Assembly (NCBI GenBank): GCA_019739225.1
Contig: JAHHDT010000001.1
Location: 62,001 to 126,000 of the forward strand
DNA from: Aquamicrobium sp.
GTDB lineage: Bacteria; Pseudomonadota; Alphaproteobacteria; Rhizobiales; Rhizobiaceae
DNA: 64,000 bases
Direction: 5' to 3'
Shown here: in pieces, positions 17,387 to 27,248 of the stretch
How the letters are laid out: each line of letters starts with the position of its first letter
How positions within the stretch are numbered: the first letter of the stretch is position 1
Program-made: the position numbers and the translations under genes
The notes under the pieces: model-generated
The model's input: the letters and a program-made list of their open reading frames with translations, nothing else
Database searches by the model: none
What the model was told of the DNA's origin: nothing

Positions 17387-17562
17387 CGCTGCCCCTCATC
17401 GCCCTGCCGGGCACTTCTCCCCGCAAAGGACGGGGAGAAGAGAGCCTTTATCATTGCTTTCGCCAATCACCAGCGCTGAAGAAGTGTCGCCGGGCAAGCG
17501 GCCAGCGCGCCTCTCCCCGTCATGACGGGGAGAGGATGCCGGCAGGCAGGTGAGGGGCAGCG
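17387..17562. repeat. composite palindromic intergenic element
   Basis: Imperfect terminal inverted repeats (gcgctgcccctca... and ...tgaggggcagcgc) flank two hairpins, tctccccg-N-cggggaga (17415-17440) and ctctccccgt-N4-acggggagag (17511-17534). The same modules recur at 45018-45141. It occupies most of the gap between the aldo/keto reductase and the ABC permease genes. Confidence 0.75.
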
Positions 17563-17615
17563 CAACGATCGAAATCGGAAGTCGTCGGTCGAATAAAAGG
17601 CGCTACGCTTGAGAG

Positions 17616-18551
17616 TCACCGCCCGCGGATGCGGGGGTCGAGCGCGTCGCGCAGGCCGTCACCGACATAGTTGATCGACAGCACCGTCAGCGAGATCGCG
17701 AGCCCCGGCCAGATGACGCGTGACGGGTTGATCGCCATGAAGTTCACGCCGTCATAGAGCAGCCGGCCCCAGGTCGGGTAGTCCGACGGAAAGCCGAGAC
17801 CGAGGAAGGAGAGCGCCGATTCGGTGATGATGGCGGTTGCGATGCCGAGCGTGGCCGACACCATGATCGGCGAGAGCACGTTGGGCAGGATGTGGCGCGT
17901 GACGATGCGCCGCTCGCGCGTGCCGATCGACTTGGCCGCGACGACGAATTCCTGCTCCTTCACCGACAGCACGGCACCGCGAACGATACGGGCCGTCTGC
18001 ATCCAGCTCGTGATGCCGATGACGAACACGATCAGCAGGAATATGCCGGTCTCGGGGCCGAACGTCGCACGCAGCGTGTCGCGGAACAGCATGATGATGA
18101 CGAGCAGCAGCGGTAGGAGCGGCAGCGCCAGGAACAGGTCGGTCAGGCGCATGAGGAGCCCGTCCGCCCGCCGAAAATAGCCGGCGACGATGCCGATTGT
18201 GGTGCCCACCAGCAGCGACAGCAGCATTGCCGTGATGCCGACCGACAGCGAGGTGCGGCCACCGGCCAGCACCTGGGCGAACATGTCGCGACCGAGATTG
18301 TCGGTGCCCATCGGGTGGGTAAGCGAGATGCCCTGGTTCTTGTCCCGCACATTGAGTGCCTGCGGGTCGATGCCGTGGATGTAGGGACCGAAGATCACGA
18401 GCAGCACAATCGAGAGAAAGACGACCGCGCCGAGCACGCCGCCGCGGTGCTGGCGGAACTGCCGCCACACATCGGCGGCCAGCGTGCGCTGCCTGGTGAC
18501 CAGCGGCGCTCCGGGGGTGCCCTGGGGCGGCTTGATGACGGCGTCACTCAT
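17616..18551 (-). CDS. peptide-type ABC transporter permease (DppC/OppC-like)
   Basis: A 311-residue inner-membrane permease. It has the N-terminal OppC_N helix followed by the marker HPMGTDNLGRDMFAQVLAGGR, five further membrane helices, and the EAA-type cytoplasmic loop around VVAAKSIGTRERRIVTRHIL that contacts the ATPases. It ends ALDPRIRGR as is usual for DppC types. The ORF overlaps the end of the upstream permease gene by eight bases. It is the last gene of the cluster that runs from 23514 down to 17616. Substrate class (peptides, or other solutes carried by this family) cannot be read from sequence. Confidence 0.92.
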   Translation of the reverse strand: MSDAVIKPPQGTPGAPLVTRQRTLAADVWRQFRQHRGGVLGAVVFLSIVLLVIFGPYIHGIDPQALNVRDKNQGISLTHPMGTDNLGRDMFAQVLAGGRTSLSVGITAMLLSLLVGTTIGIVAGYFRRADGLLMRLTDLFLALPLLPLLLVIIMLFRDTLRATFGPETGIFLLIVFVIGITSWMQTARIVRGAVLSVKEQEFVVAAKSIGTRERRIVTRHILPNVLSPIMVSATLGIATAIITESALSFLGLGFPSDYPTWGRLLYDGVNFMAINPSRVIWPGLAISLTVLSINYVGDGLRDALDPRIRGR

Positions 18552-19557
18552 AGCGGATCCTCGGATCGAGAATGCCGTAGAGCAGGTCGGCGATCAGGTT
18601 GAAGAACACGATCAGCACGGCAAAGATGAAGGTAAGCGTCTGCACCAGCGGAATGTCGGCGCCCTGTACAGCTATGATGAGCAACTGCCCGAGCCCGTTC
18701 ACGCGGAAAATCTGCTCGGTGATGATGGCGCCGGAGAAGATGGTCGGGATGCCGAGCGCAATCACCGTGACGACCGGAATCAGGCTGTTGCGCAGCACGT
18801 GGATGAGGAGCACCACGCGTTCCTTCATGCCCTTGGCACGGGCGGTGCGCACATAATCCTGGTTGAGGTTGTCAAGCATCGAGGCGCGCACGAAGCGGCT
18901 GAGCTGGGCGGCGTTGTATAGCGCCAGAACCATCACCGGCAGCACCATCTGCCGCACCTGTGCCCAGAAGCTCGACCAGCCGGTCACCTCGAGCGTCGTG
19001 TCGTAGATGGAGGGAAACCATTGCAGGTTCACGCTGAAGATGACGATCAGGACGACGCCGGTGAAGAAGGTCGGGACCGAAAAGCCGACCATAGACACGA
19101 AGGTGCCGATCTGGTCGAACCAGGAATATTGCCGGTAGGCCGAGATGATGCCGACGGGAATCGCGATCAGGATGCCGACCACGTAGGACATGCCGACGAC
19201 CCACAGCGTCTGCGGCATCCGCTCGATGATGAGATCGACAACCGGGCTGCGGGTCGCCCACGAGCGTATGCGTAGCCGCTCGGCGGAATTGCCGATCTCT
19301 ATGCCGAACATGCGTTCGAGGAGGTTGAGCGGTTCATTGATGAAGAACTGCTGCAACCAGTAGAGATAGCGTATTGGGAACGGTTCACCGAGCCCGAGCG
19401 ATTGACGTATCTGTTCGCGCACATCCGGCGGGATCGTCAGAGGCAGATTGCCGGTCGGGTCGTTCGGCGCGAGATCGAGCAGGGCGAAGATGATGAAGCT
19501 GATCACCAGCAGCGTGGGGATAGCGAACATCAGGCGCCGAAGCGTATAGTTCAGCAT
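18544..19557 (-). CDS. peptide-type ABC transporter permease (DppB/OppB-like)
   Basis: A 337-residue inner-membrane permease with six membrane helices, beginning MLNYTLRRLMFAIPTLLVIS (standard OppB start) and ending LIADLLYGILDPRIRYE. The EAA loop is near DYVRTARAKGMKERVVLLIH. It lies between the binding-protein gene (119 bases upstream, with a stem-loop in the gap) and the DppC-like permease (8-base overlap). Confidence 0.92.
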   Translation of the reverse strand: MLNYTLRRLMFAIPTLLVISFIIFALLDLAPNDPTGNLPLTIPPDVREQIRQSLGLGEPFPIRYLYWLQQFFINEPLNLLERMFGIEIGNSAERLRIRSWATRSPVVDLIIERMPQTLWVVGMSYVVGILIAIPVGIISAYRQYSWFDQIGTFVSMVGFSVPTFFTGVVLIVIFSVNLQWFPSIYDTTLEVTGWSSFWAQVRQMVLPVMVLALYNAAQLSRFVRASMLDNLNQDYVRTARAKGMKERVVLLIHVLRNSLIPVVTVIALGIPTIFSGAIITEQIFRVNGLGQLLIIAVQGADIPLVQTLTFIFAVLIVFFNLIADLLYGILDPRIRYE

Positions 19558-19636
19558 CTGGCGGACTCCGGGCGGCGGCCTGTCGGCCTGCCTGCCAGTG
19601 TCTTGTTTATCGAGCGGGAAATTGCCGGGTCAGGCA

Positions 19637-19663
19637 GCAGCGGGCGGCCGAACCGCCCGCTGC
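19637..19663 (-). terminator. GC-rich stem-loop between binding-protein and permease genes
   Basis: Perfect 11-bp stem gcagcgggcgg / ccgcccgctgc with a 5-base loop and no T run, located 14 bases after the binding-protein stop codon. Such hairpins usually cause partial termination or protect the 3' end, giving more binding protein than permease. Confidence 0.6.
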
Positions 19664-19676
19664 CGATGCGCCGGTC

Positions 19677-21383
19677 CTATTCCTTGCGCGTCCAGTCGGC
19701 GACGTTCCAGAGCTCGGAGTCCCAGGAGTTCATGCGAACCCCGTCGATGGTGACGGAATGCGCCGAGACGTCGCCCCGGTGGATCAGCGGGATCAGAGCA
19801 CCCTCGTTGGAGAGAATGTCGTTCATTTTCTTGGCGATCTCGCCGCGCGCCGCCAGATCGGCGGTTTCGGCCATCTGACCTACGAGCGCATCGTACTCTT
19901 CCGAGCAGAAGCGCGGCATATTTGCGCCGAGCCAGCCGTTTTTCGGGCTCGGAATGCCGTCACAGAGCCAGCCGGCCATATAAGCTTCGGGATCGGTGCC
20001 GGGGAAGTTGTTGGTGTACATCTCCACGTCGGCGTAGAACTTCTGGAACGTGTCCGGGCTGGCCGGATCGCCACCGAAGAACACCGCCGCATCGATGTTA
20101 CGCAGCTCAGTCTCGACGCCGATCTGCTGCCACATGTCCTTGACCAGCGCTTGCGTGGCCTGACGCACGGAATTGGTAGAGGTCTGGTAGAGCAGCGAGA
20201 GCCGGACGCCGTCCTTTGCGCGGATTCCGTCGCCACCGGGCGCCCAGCCAGCCTCGTCGAGCAGGCGATTGGCTTCGTCCGGATTGTATTCCAGACACCA
20301 GTTCACGTTGGTGGAGGCGTAGTTCTCCGGCGCCGGCAGGATGTTGCAGGTCGGCTGTCCCGAAGCGCCGTAACCGGCTTCCACGAGAATTTCGCGATCG
20401 ATCGCGATCGACAGCGCCTTGCGCACGGCCGGATCACTGAGGAAGGGATGCGGGCCTGCCTCCAGGGTCGAGCGGTTCTCGCCCTTGTCCGGGGACGGAT
20501 CGGTCAGGTTCACCTCGATGCGCTCGACCGAGGTGCCGAAGGAGGTCACCACCTGGCCACGGCCGGCCGCCGACATCTGCTCGAGCACCTCGGGCTCCAC
20601 CTGCAGATTCCAGGCGTAGTCGAACTCGCCGGTTTCGAGTACCGAACGCGCGGCCGAAGCAGCATCGCCGCCGCCCTTGAGCGTCAGCGTCGCAAAGGAC
20701 GGCTTCGCCGGATCGCGATAATGTTCGTTCGCCTCGAAGGTGATGACGTCATTGGCGCGGAACTCGACGACCTTGAAAGGACCTGTTCCGTGCGGGCCGA
20801 AGTTCTGCTCGGTGCAGTTTGGTGCATTCGCGCCAATGCAGTTTTCGAACTGCGCCTTCTGGATGACCGGCGTTTCCGCCCCCACAAAGGCGGTGTAAGG
20901 GAAGGGTTTGGGGACCGTGAAGTTGATCGTGACCGTCTGGTCGTCGATCACCTCGATCGATTCGATGTCCTGAAATTTGGAAATCTGCTGGCAGCCGCCA
21001 TCGGGCGCCATGCAGTAGTCTGCGGTGAACTTGACGTCGTTCGCCGTAAACGGCGTGCCGTCGGACCACAACAGGCCGGGCGTGATCTTCCAGGTGATCG
21101 ACTTCAGATCTTCCGAAACACCGCCGTTCTCGACAGTCGGGATCTCGTCGACCAGCGCCGGCACCATGTTGCCGGCCTCGTCATATTTGGCCAACGGCTC
21201 GATCACCACGGATGAGCCTTCGACATCCTTCGTGCCGCCCGAAAGGTACGGATTCAGGACCGACACGGCCTGCCAGTAGAGGACGTTGAGATTGCCGTCG
21301 GAGCCCCGTTCGGCCTGTGCGTTCGCTGCGCCGAGCGCCAGCGCGACGGCCGTGCCGGCCGCCAATGCGGTGAACCTTTTCAT
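19677..21383 (-). CDS. ABC transporter substrate-binding protein, family 5
   Basis: A 568-residue periplasmic binding protein with a signal peptide of about 24 residues (MKRFTALAAGTAVALALGAA, cleavage near NAQA-ER). The family 5 layout is clear: LNVLYWQAVSVLNPYLSGG at the N-terminus, LLWSDGTPFTANDVKFT, GTGPFKVVEF, and VRKALSIAIDREIL. It contains several cysteines (CMAPDGGC, CIGANAPNC, CNILPAPE, CLEYNPDE) that could form disulphides. It is preceded by the two ATPase genes and followed by the two permease genes. The substrate is probably a peptide or peptide-like solute. Confidence 0.92.
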   Translation of the reverse strand: MKRFTALAAGTAVALALGAANAQAERGSDGNLNVLYWQAVSVLNPYLSGGTKDVEGSSVVIEPLAKYDEAGNMVPALVDEIPTVENGGVSEDLKSITWKITPGLLWSDGTPFTANDVKFTADYCMAPDGGCQQISKFQDIESIEVIDDQTVTINFTVPKPFPYTAFVGAETPVIQKAQFENCIGANAPNCTEQNFGPHGTGPFKVVEFRANDVITFEANEHYRDPAKPSFATLTLKGGGDAASAARSVLETGEFDYAWNLQVEPEVLEQMSAAGRGQVVTSFGTSVERIEVNLTDPSPDKGENRSTLEAGPHPFLSDPAVRKALSIAIDREILVEAGYGASGQPTCNILPAPENYASTNVNWCLEYNPDEANRLLDEAGWAPGGDGIRAKDGVRLSLLYQTSTNSVRQATQALVKDMWQQIGVETELRNIDAAVFFGGDPASPDTFQKFYADVEMYTNNFPGTDPEAYMAGWLCDGIPSPKNGWLGANMPRFCSEEYDALVGQMAETADLAARGEIAKKMNDILSNEGALIPLIHRGDVSAHSVTIDGVRMNSWDSELWNVADWTRKE

Positions 21384-21530
21384 GTCTGCTTCCCCTTACG
21401 CATATTGTTGGTTTTGTTGACTATGCTTTCGTTCCGGCATGCAACTCCCATAGCAATGGCCGGACCTGTGGATGCATTCATTTCCGCACGACAGCGCGGT
21501 GTTGCACAATTGGTCTATAGTCCTCCTTCC

Positions 21531-22544
21531 TTACACGCGATGGCAGGCCACGTGGCGGCCGGGATCTACCTCCCGCCAGACCGGCTCTTCCGAAAAACAT
21601 CTGTCGATCGCCTCCGGGCAGCGGGTGCAGAACTTGCAGCCGGCAGGTGGATTGGCGGGATCGGGTATGTCGCCCTTGAGCAGGATGCGCCGCCGGCTGG
21701 CCTCGACCGTGGGATCGGGCACCGGAACGGCAGACAGCAGGGCCTTGGTGTAGGGGTGCTTCGGCGCTGAAAACAGCGTTCGAACATCGGCAAGCTCGAC
21801 GATCTTGCCCAGATACATCACCGCCACGCGATCGGCGATGTGCTTCACCATCGACAGATCGTGGCTGATGAACAGGTAGGTGAGGCCGAGCTTCTTCTGC
21901 AGATCCTTGAGCAGGTTGACCACCTGCGCCTGGATCGAGACGTCGAGCGCGGCGATCGGTTCGTCGCAGACGATGAAATCGGGGTCGAGCGCGAGGGCAC
22001 GGGCGATGCCGATGCGCTGGCGCTGGCCACCGGAAAACTCATGCGGATAGCGGTTGACGTAGTCGGGGTTGAGGCCGACCGCGTCGAGAAGCTCGCGAAC
22101 CTTGGCCTTGCGCGCTTCGGCCTTGTGAACGCCATGCTCGATGAGCGGCTCCGCGATGATCGCCCCGACCGTCATGCGCGGATTGAGTGAGGCCTGCGGG
22201 TCCTGGAAGATCATCTGCATGCGCGGCCGCATGCGCCGCAGCCGCTCGCCTTCCAGCTCGGCAATGTCCTGCCCCTCGAAGAAGATGCGCCCGCCGCTGG
22301 CGCGATAGAGGCGCAGGAGCGTTCGCCCCGTTGTCGACTTGCCGCAGCCGCTTTCCCCGACGAGCCCGAGGGTCTCGCCCCGGCGTATGTCGAAGGTCAG
22401 GCCGTCCACGGCGCGCACGGCACCGACCTGCCGGCGCAGCACGCCCTTGTAAACGGGGAAGTGCAGCAGCAGATCCTCGACGCGAACCAGAGGTTGCACC
22501 ACGGCGTTGTCCGTGGCCGGCCGCGTGGCGAGATCAACGGCCAT
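21531..22544 (-). CDS. peptide-type ABC transporter ATP-binding protein (DppF/OppF-like)
   Basis: A 337-residue cytoplasmic ATPase. Walker A is [15 protein letters not shown], the signature motif is [17 protein letters not shown], Walker B is [12 protein letters not shown], and the H-loop is FISHD. The C-terminal oligopeptide domain has the cysteine cluster [14 protein letters not shown], which binds an iron-sulphur cluster in some homologues. The ATG at 22544 was chosen because ggaggg lies eight bases before it; the alternative at 22589 would overlap the preceding ATPase gene by 56 bases. An 11-base overlap couples it to the upstream gene. Confidence 0.92.
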   Translation of the reverse strand: MAVDLATRPATDNAVVQPLVRVEDLLLHFPVYKGVLRRQVGAVRAVDGLTFDIRRGETLGLVGESGCGKSTTGRTLLRLYRASGGRIFFEGQDIAELEGERLRRMRPRMQMIFQDPQASLNPRMTVGAIIAEPLIEHGVHKAEARKAKVRELLDAVGLNPDYVNRYPHEFSGGQRQRIGIARALALDPDFIVCDEPIAALDVSIQAQVVNLLKDLQKKLGLTYLFISHDLSMVKHIADRVAVMYLGKIVELADVRTLFSAPKHPYTKALLSAVPVPDPTVEASRRRILLKGDIPDPANPPAGCKFCTRCPEAIDRCFSEEPVWREVDPGRHVACHRV

Positions 22545-23514
22545 CGCGCGGCCCTCCGGTTTCGGGGTCCCACCAGCAGGCGACGTCATGGCCGGCCGTC
22601 ACTTCGACGAGACGCGGGTTCTCCTGCCAGCAGCGGTCGAAGGCGTGGCTGCAGCGCGGCGCGAAGGGGCACGAGGCAGGCTCGGCCAGAAGCAGCGGCG
22701 GCTGGCCGCCGATCGAGCGCAGGCGTTCGTCTGCCTCGTGGCGGCCCGGCAGCGAGTCGAGCAGGGCCCGAGTATAGGGGTGCTGCGGCGCGGCGAAGAG
22801 GTCTTCCACCGGCGCGTGCTCCACCACCAGCCCGCCATACATCACGATGACCCGGTCGGCGATGCCGGCCGCGACGCCGAGATCGTGGGTGATCCAGATG
22901 ATCGCCATGCCAAGCTTCTGGCGCAGGTCGCGCACCAGTTCGAGGATCTGCGCCTGCACCGTGACGTCGAGCGCCGTCGTCGGCTCGTCCGCGATCAGCA
23001 CCTTGGGATCGCAGGCCAGCGCGATGGCGATCACCACGCGCTGGCGCATGCCGCCCGAGAACTGGTGCGGATAATCGTCGATGCGCTTGGCCGCGGCCGG
23101 GATGCCGACGAGGTCAAGCAGTTCGATCGCGCGCTGCCGAGCCTGCTTCTTGCTGAGCCCCATATGCTCGCGCAGCGGCTCCATGATCTGGTAGCCGACC
23201 GTGAAGACCGGGTTGAGCGACGTCATAGGGTCCTGGAAGACGAAGCCGATCCGCGCGCCGCGCACCTGCCTGATTTCGGACGCGCCGAGCTGGACGAGGT
23301 CCTGGTCCTGGAACATCACATGGCCGCTGGCTATGCGGGCAGGGGGCATGGGCAGGAGCTGCATCAGCGACATCATCGCCACGCTCTTGCCCGAGCCACT
23401 CTCGCCGACGACGGCAAGCAACTCGCCTTCGTCGAGACTGAAGCTGATTCCGTTGACCGCGTGGATCACACCATCATGGGTGCGAAAGACGGTCTTCAGG
23501 TCGGAGACTTCCAA
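22534..23514 (-). CDS. peptide-type ABC transporter ATP-binding protein (DppD/OppD-like)
   Basis: A 326-residue ATPase, partner of the DppF-like protein. Walker A is [15 protein letters not shown], the signature is [16 protein letters not shown], Walker B is [12 protein letters not shown], and the H-loop is WITHD. The C-terminal region is [20 protein letters not shown], then [14 protein letters not shown]. The assigned start is TTG at 23514 ([17 protein letters not shown]); the nearest ATG (23519) is out of frame and no good ribosome-binding site is placed for TTG, so the true start is uncertain. It is the first gene of the ABC cluster, read toward lower coordinates. Confidence 0.88.
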   Translation of the reverse strand: MEVSDLKTVFRTHDGVIHAVNGISFSLDEGELLAVVGESGSGKSVAMMSLMQLLPMPPARIASGHVMFQDQDLVQLGASEIRQVRGARIGFVFQDPMTSLNPVFTVGYQIMEPLREHMGLSKKQARQRAIELLDLVGIPAAAKRIDDYPHQFSGGMRQRVVIAIALACDPKVLIADEPTTALDVTVQAQILELVRDLRQKLGMAIIWITHDLGVAAGIADRVIVMYGGLVVEHAPVEDLFAAPQHPYTRALLDSLPGRHEADERLRSIGGQPPLLLAEPASCPFAPRCSHAFDRCWQENPRLVEVTAGHDVACWWDPETGGPRDGR

Positions 23515-23677
23515 TACATGCGCGATTGGAACACCCTGCCATATTGCTGCGCCGACGTTGCGGCGCGTTCCCCATTATCGTTGGGGACGCATCTGACCAC
23601 TTGGATTCCGACTTTTCAAGACAGGAAATGTGCAGCCTCTGCAAATGCACAAAAGCTGCACAAATAGGCCTTCCGGC

Positions 23678-24982
23678 TCACACGAGAACCGGCTGGCGAA
23701 CGCGAGCTTCCTCGCCGAAAACCTTGAGATAGCGCGCTATTTCGTCCTTGTCGCCCGTCGCCTTCTCCGGGTTGTCGGAGAGCTTCACGGCCGGGCGGCC
23801 ATTGGCGCTGGTGACCTTGCAGACGAGCGAGATGGCGCGAAGCGCATCATTATGGGCCGGCGCGCAATCCTCGAAATCGTTGGTGAGGTTGGTTCCCCAG
23901 CCAAACGCCATGCGCACCTTGCCGCGGAAATGCTGAAATGCCTTCTCGATGGTGTCGACGTCGAGCCCGTCGGAAAAGATCAGCAGCTTCTCGGCCGGAT
24001 CGCGGCCCCGATCGCGCCACCACTGGACGATACGTTCGCCGCCCTCGATCGCCGGGGCGCTGTCGGGGCGGAAGCCCGTCCAGTCGGCCACCCAGTCGGG
24101 TGCGTCACGCAGGAACGAGGCCGTGCCGAACGCGTCGGGCAGCACGATCAGCAGGTTGCCGCCGTAATAGGTCTGCCATGCCTGCAGCACCTTGTAGGGC
24201 GAGGCGCGCAGTTCGGCGTCACTGTTGGTCAGCGCCGCCAGCACCATCGGCAGTTCGTGGGCGTTGGTCCCGAGCGCTTCCAGATCGGTGTCCATCGCCA
24301 GCAGCACGTTGGAGGTGCCGGTGAAGGAATCGCCGATGCCTTCCTTGAGCGCTTCCACACACCAGCGCTGCCAAAGGAAGGAGTGACGCCGCCGTGTGCC
24401 GAAATCCGAGATGCGGATCTCGGGGTGCTTCTTGAGCCGCTCCACCTTCTCCCACACCCGGGCCTTTGCGCGGGCATAGGTGACGTCGAGCGCAAACGGC
24501 CCCATCGAGCGCAGTGCGACGCGCGAGCGCAGTTCGTTGATGATGGCGAGCGCTGGAATCTCCCACATGGTGGTGTCGTGCCAGCGGCCATGGAAATGCA
24601 GCTCGTATTGCCCGTCGCGCTTCGACAATTCGTATTCCGGCAGCCGGAAGCCCTCCAGCCAAGTCAGGAAATCCGGCTCGAAGATCTGCTTGCGGCCGTA
24701 GAAGGTGTTACCGGCCAGCCAGATCATTTCCTTCTTGGTGAAGCGCAGCGTGCGCGCATGATCGAGCTGCGCGCGCAGCTCCTGCTCGTCGATCTCGTCG
24801 GCCAACCGCACGGATTTGGTCCGGTTTATGAGCGAGAACGTGGCGTCGACGTCCCGGTACAGCCCCCAGATCATCTGCAGCATCAAGAGCTTGTAGAAAT
24901 CCGTGTCGAGCAGGCTGCGCACGATCGGATCGAGCTTCCAGGTGTGGTTGTAGACCCTGCGGGCAATGTCTGTCTTGGGCAT
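23678..24982 (-). CDS. pncB: nicotinate phosphoribosyltransferase
   Basis: A 434-residue cytoplasmic enzyme of NAD salvage that makes nicotinate mononucleotide from nicotinate and PRPP with ATP hydrolysis (EC 6.3.4.21). The N-terminus [20 protein letters not shown] is diagnostic. The phosphorylated histidine region [12 protein letters not shown] is near residue 215, and the PRPP-binding part includes [16 protein letters not shown] and GWGTNLTND. Length fits the bacterial family (about 400-435). It is transcribed on the minus strand, divergent from the YetF-like gene and 163 bases upstream of the ABC cluster. Confidence 0.95.
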   Translation of the reverse strand: MPKTDIARRVYNHTWKLDPIVRSLLDTDFYKLLMLQMIWGLYRDVDATFSLINRTKSVRLADEIDEQELRAQLDHARTLRFTKKEMIWLAGNTFYGRKQIFEPDFLTWLEGFRLPEYELSKRDGQYELHFHGRWHDTTMWEIPALAIINELRSRVALRSMGPFALDVTYARAKARVWEKVERLKKHPEIRISDFGTRRRHSFLWQRWCVEALKEGIGDSFTGTSNVLLAMDTDLEALGTNAHELPMVLAALTNSDAELRASPYKVLQAWQTYYGGNLLIVLPDAFGTASFLRDAPDWVADWTGFRPDSAPAIEGGERIVQWWRDRGRDPAEKLLIFSDGLDVDTIEKAFQHFRGKVRMAFGWGTNLTNDFEDCAPAHNDALRAISLVCKVTSANGRPAVKLSDNPEKATGDKDEIARYLKVFGEEARVRQPVLV

Positions 24983-25138
24983 GTGCAGTCTCGATTGCGA
25001 TGGCGCTTGCTGGTGCGAGCGGACCCCAAGGAGACTGCCTTGTCAATGCGGGCCGGGTGAGGATCGTTTGCGCCAGAGATGCGCGGAACCGCGACATATG
25101 CTTGCCCGTTTCGCTCGGGGGCGTTTCGAGGCACGCTC

Positions 25139-25681
25139 ATGCAGGAACTTCACCGCATATTCTTCGGGGAGGCGGACACCGCCACGCTCTTCTTTTTCAT
25201 CGAGATCGTCTTCAGGACGGTCGTCATGTACGTCTACACGATCTTTCTCGCCCGCCTTGTCGGCAAAGGCGGCATAGGACAGATCGGCCCGTTCGAGTTC
25301 GTGCTGGTCATCGCGGTGGGTTCGGCCGCCGGCGACCCGATGATCTACCCGGACGTGGCGCTGCTGCACGGAATTGCCGCGATCACCGTCGTGATCCTGC
25401 TGCACCGCCTGACCACGGCGCTGCTCAACCGACACAGGAAGCTGGAGCACCGGCTCGAGGGCCAGCCGCTGCTGGTCGTAGACAACGGCGAGGTTTACGA
25501 GGATCGGCTGGGCGCGGGCGCGCTGACGAAACGCGAGCTGTTTTCGCTGCTGAGGCAGGCCGGTATCCGCCACACCGGCGAAGTCGAATACGCCTGGTTC
25601 GAGCCGTCGGGTCATTTGAGCGTTTTTCGCCGCAGTGTGGCGGCGGAAGATGGCGTTTCGACCTTTCCAGGCAGCGACTGA
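25139..25681 (+). CDS. DUF421 / YetF-like membrane protein
   Basis: A 180-residue protein with three N-terminal membrane helices (TLFFFIEIVFRTVVMYVYTI; FVLVIAVGSAAGDPMIYPDV; GIAAITVVILLHRLTTALLN) followed by a small cytoplasmic alpha/beta domain (GQPLLVVDNGEVYEDRL, KRELFSLLRQAGI). This is the YetF arrangement known from Bacillus spore genes but widespread in bacteria, where function is largely unknown. The start at 25139 removes a 20-residue upstream extension that lacks hydrophobic character. Confidence 0.85.
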   Translation: MQELHRIFFGEADTATLFFFIEIVFRTVVMYVYTIFLARLVGKGGIGQIGPFEFVLVIAVGSAAGDPMIYPDVALLHGIAAITVVILLHRLTTALLNRHRKLEHRLEGQPLLVVDNGEVYEDRLGAGALTKRELFSLLRQAGIRHTGEVEYAWFEPSGHLSVFRRSVAAEDGVSTFPGSD

Positions 25682-25784
25682 GGCCGTGCTGCTATTGTGC
25701 CCCGGCGGATTCGCACTAGAATACCGCCGAAAGGGCGCGTCCGCGTCCGGTTCCCCCTGACGACAGAATGCGGAGCATTTGACC

Positions 25785-26837
25785 ATGGAAAAGCGCAGGC
25801 TTGGCCGTACGGATATTTTTGTGTCGAAAATCTGCCTCGGCACCATGACCTTCGGCGAGCAGAACACGGAAGCCGAAGGCCATGCCCAGCTCGACCTGGC
25901 ACTGGATCGCGGCGTGAACTTCATCGACACCGCCGAACTCTACCCCATCCCGCCCAAGGCGGAGACGCAAGGGCGCACCGAGCGCTATATCGGCAACTGG
26001 ATGAAGGCGCGGGGCAATCGCGACAAGGTCGTGCTGGCGACGAAGGTGGTCGGCCGCACGGCCAATGAATGGTTCAGGGGAGGGCGTCCGTCCAAGCTGG
26101 TGCGCGCCGACATCATGGACGCCATCGACAAGTCGTTGCAGAAGCTGCAGACCGATCATGTCGATCTCTATCAAATCCATTTTCCCGACAGGCTGGTGCC
26201 GTGGGGGTCGAGCCCGACACGCATAGGCAAATGGCCGGCAAAGCGTGCCGACGACGAAACGCCGGTCGAAGAGACGCTCGCCGTGTTCGATGAACTTGTG
26301 AAGGTGGGCAAGATCAGGCATCTCGGGCTTTCCAACGAAAGCGCCTGGGGCGTGATGAAATTCGTCGCCGAGGCGGAGAAGGGCGTGGGACCGCGCGTCG
26401 TCTCGCTCCAGAACGCCTACAACCTCGTCAATCGCACCTTCGAGGTGAATCTGGCCGAGGTCTGCGATCGCGAGGATGTAGGCCTGCTTGCCTATTCCCC
26501 ACTGGCGCAGGGCTACCTGACCGGCAAGTACGAAGACGGCGCGCTGCCGGAGGGTTCGCGCAAGCAGCTTTTCGACCGGTTGCAGCGCTACGAGACGCCG
26601 GGCGCGGCCGAGGCCTACAAGGCATATAACGCGCTGGCGCGCGAATTCAGCATGGAGCCAGCGCTGTTTGCAAACGCATTCGTGACGCACCGTCCCTTCG
26701 TCGCCTCGAACATCATCGGCGCGACCTCGATCGCACAGCTCGAGATGGCGCTCGATTCGGCTGACGTGACCTGGACGGACGAGATGCAGAAGGCCGTCGA
26801 TGCGATCCACCAGCAGCGCGGCAACCCTTGCCCCTGA
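25785..26837 (+). CDS. aldo/keto reductase, Tas-like
   Basis: A 350-residue NADP-dependent reductase. It begins MEKRRLGRTDIFVSKICLG, and has the tetrad elements FIDTAELYP (Asp, Tyr), LATKVVG (Lys) and DLYQIHFPDR (His). The insertion and length match Tas/YghZ-type reductases rather than the shorter AKR at 16498. The ATG at 25785 follows cggag at a spacing of nine. Nothing around it indicates a substrate. Confidence 0.9.
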   Translation: MEKRRLGRTDIFVSKICLGTMTFGEQNTEAEGHAQLDLALDRGVNFIDTAELYPIPPKAETQGRTERYIGNWMKARGNRDKVVLATKVVGRTANEWFRGGRPSKLVRADIMDAIDKSLQKLQTDHVDLYQIHFPDRLVPWGSSPTRIGKWPAKRADDETPVEETLAVFDELVKVGKIRHLGLSNESAWGVMKFVAEAEKGVGPRVVSLQNAYNLVNRTFEVNLAEVCDREDVGLLAYSPLAQGYLTGKYEDGALPEGSRKQLFDRLQRYETPGAAEAYKAYNALAREFSMEPALFANAFVTHRPFVASNIIGATSIAQLEMALDSADVTWTDEMQKAVDAIHQQRGNPCP

Positions 26838-26848
26838 TGGCAAGTGCG

Positions 26849-26864
26849 TTAAGTCTTTGTTAAC
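26849..26864. promoter_or_regulatory. CtrA-type binding site TTAA-N7-TTAAC
   Basis: TTAA-gtctttg-TTAAC at 26849-26864 is an exact match to the full CtrA consensus of alphaproteobacteria. It lies 51-66 bases upstream of the 26915 start, in the normal promoter range, and 11 bases after the stop of the preceding reductase gene. Confidence 0.55.
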
Positions 26865-26914
26865 TGTCCGGGCGCAGCATTTTTGGGCGGAGGAGCAACC
26901 TCAGGAGAACAGCC

Positions 26915-27244
26915 ATGTTCTACTCGGGACTTCCTCTTCCGCGCACCGCCGCGGCACTCGGTCTTCTGCTTCCGGTGACCAGCCTTCCCGCAGCCGCTCA
27001 TGATGCCAAGAGCGGCTGGACCTATCCGCTTTCCTGCTGTTCCGACTACGATTGCCGCGAGGTCGCGGACGCCGAGGTGCTGGAGCGGCCGGAGGGCTAC
27101 GTGATCAAGGTCACAGGCGAGGTGATTCCGATGACGTCGCGCAAGGTCAGGCCATCACCCGACGGCGTCTTTCACTGGTGCTCGGTTGCCGGACGGGATG
27201 ACGGGGCGACGATCTGCCTGTTCGTGCCGCCGCGCGGTTTCTGA
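26915..27244 (+). CDS. small exported cysteine-containing protein of unknown function
   Basis: A 109-residue protein with a signal peptide (PRTAAALGLLLPVTSLPAAA, cleavage near AAAHD). The mature part of about 80 residues has five cysteines: CC and C in GWTYPLSCCSDYDCREV, one in FHWCSVAG and one in TICLFVPPRGF, probably disulphide-bonded in the periplasm. I recall similar uncharacterised proteins in other Rhizobiales genomes, but no assigned function. A perfect CtrA-type site upstream suggests cell-cycle-linked expression. The start follows ctcaggaga at about 26900. Confidence 0.7.
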   Translation: MFYSGLPLPRTAAALGLLLPVTSLPAAAHDAKSGWTYPLSCCSDYDCREVADAEVLERPEGYVIKVTGEVIPMTSRKVRPSPDGVFHWCSVAGRDDGATICLFVPPRGF

Positions 27245-27248
27245 CCAG

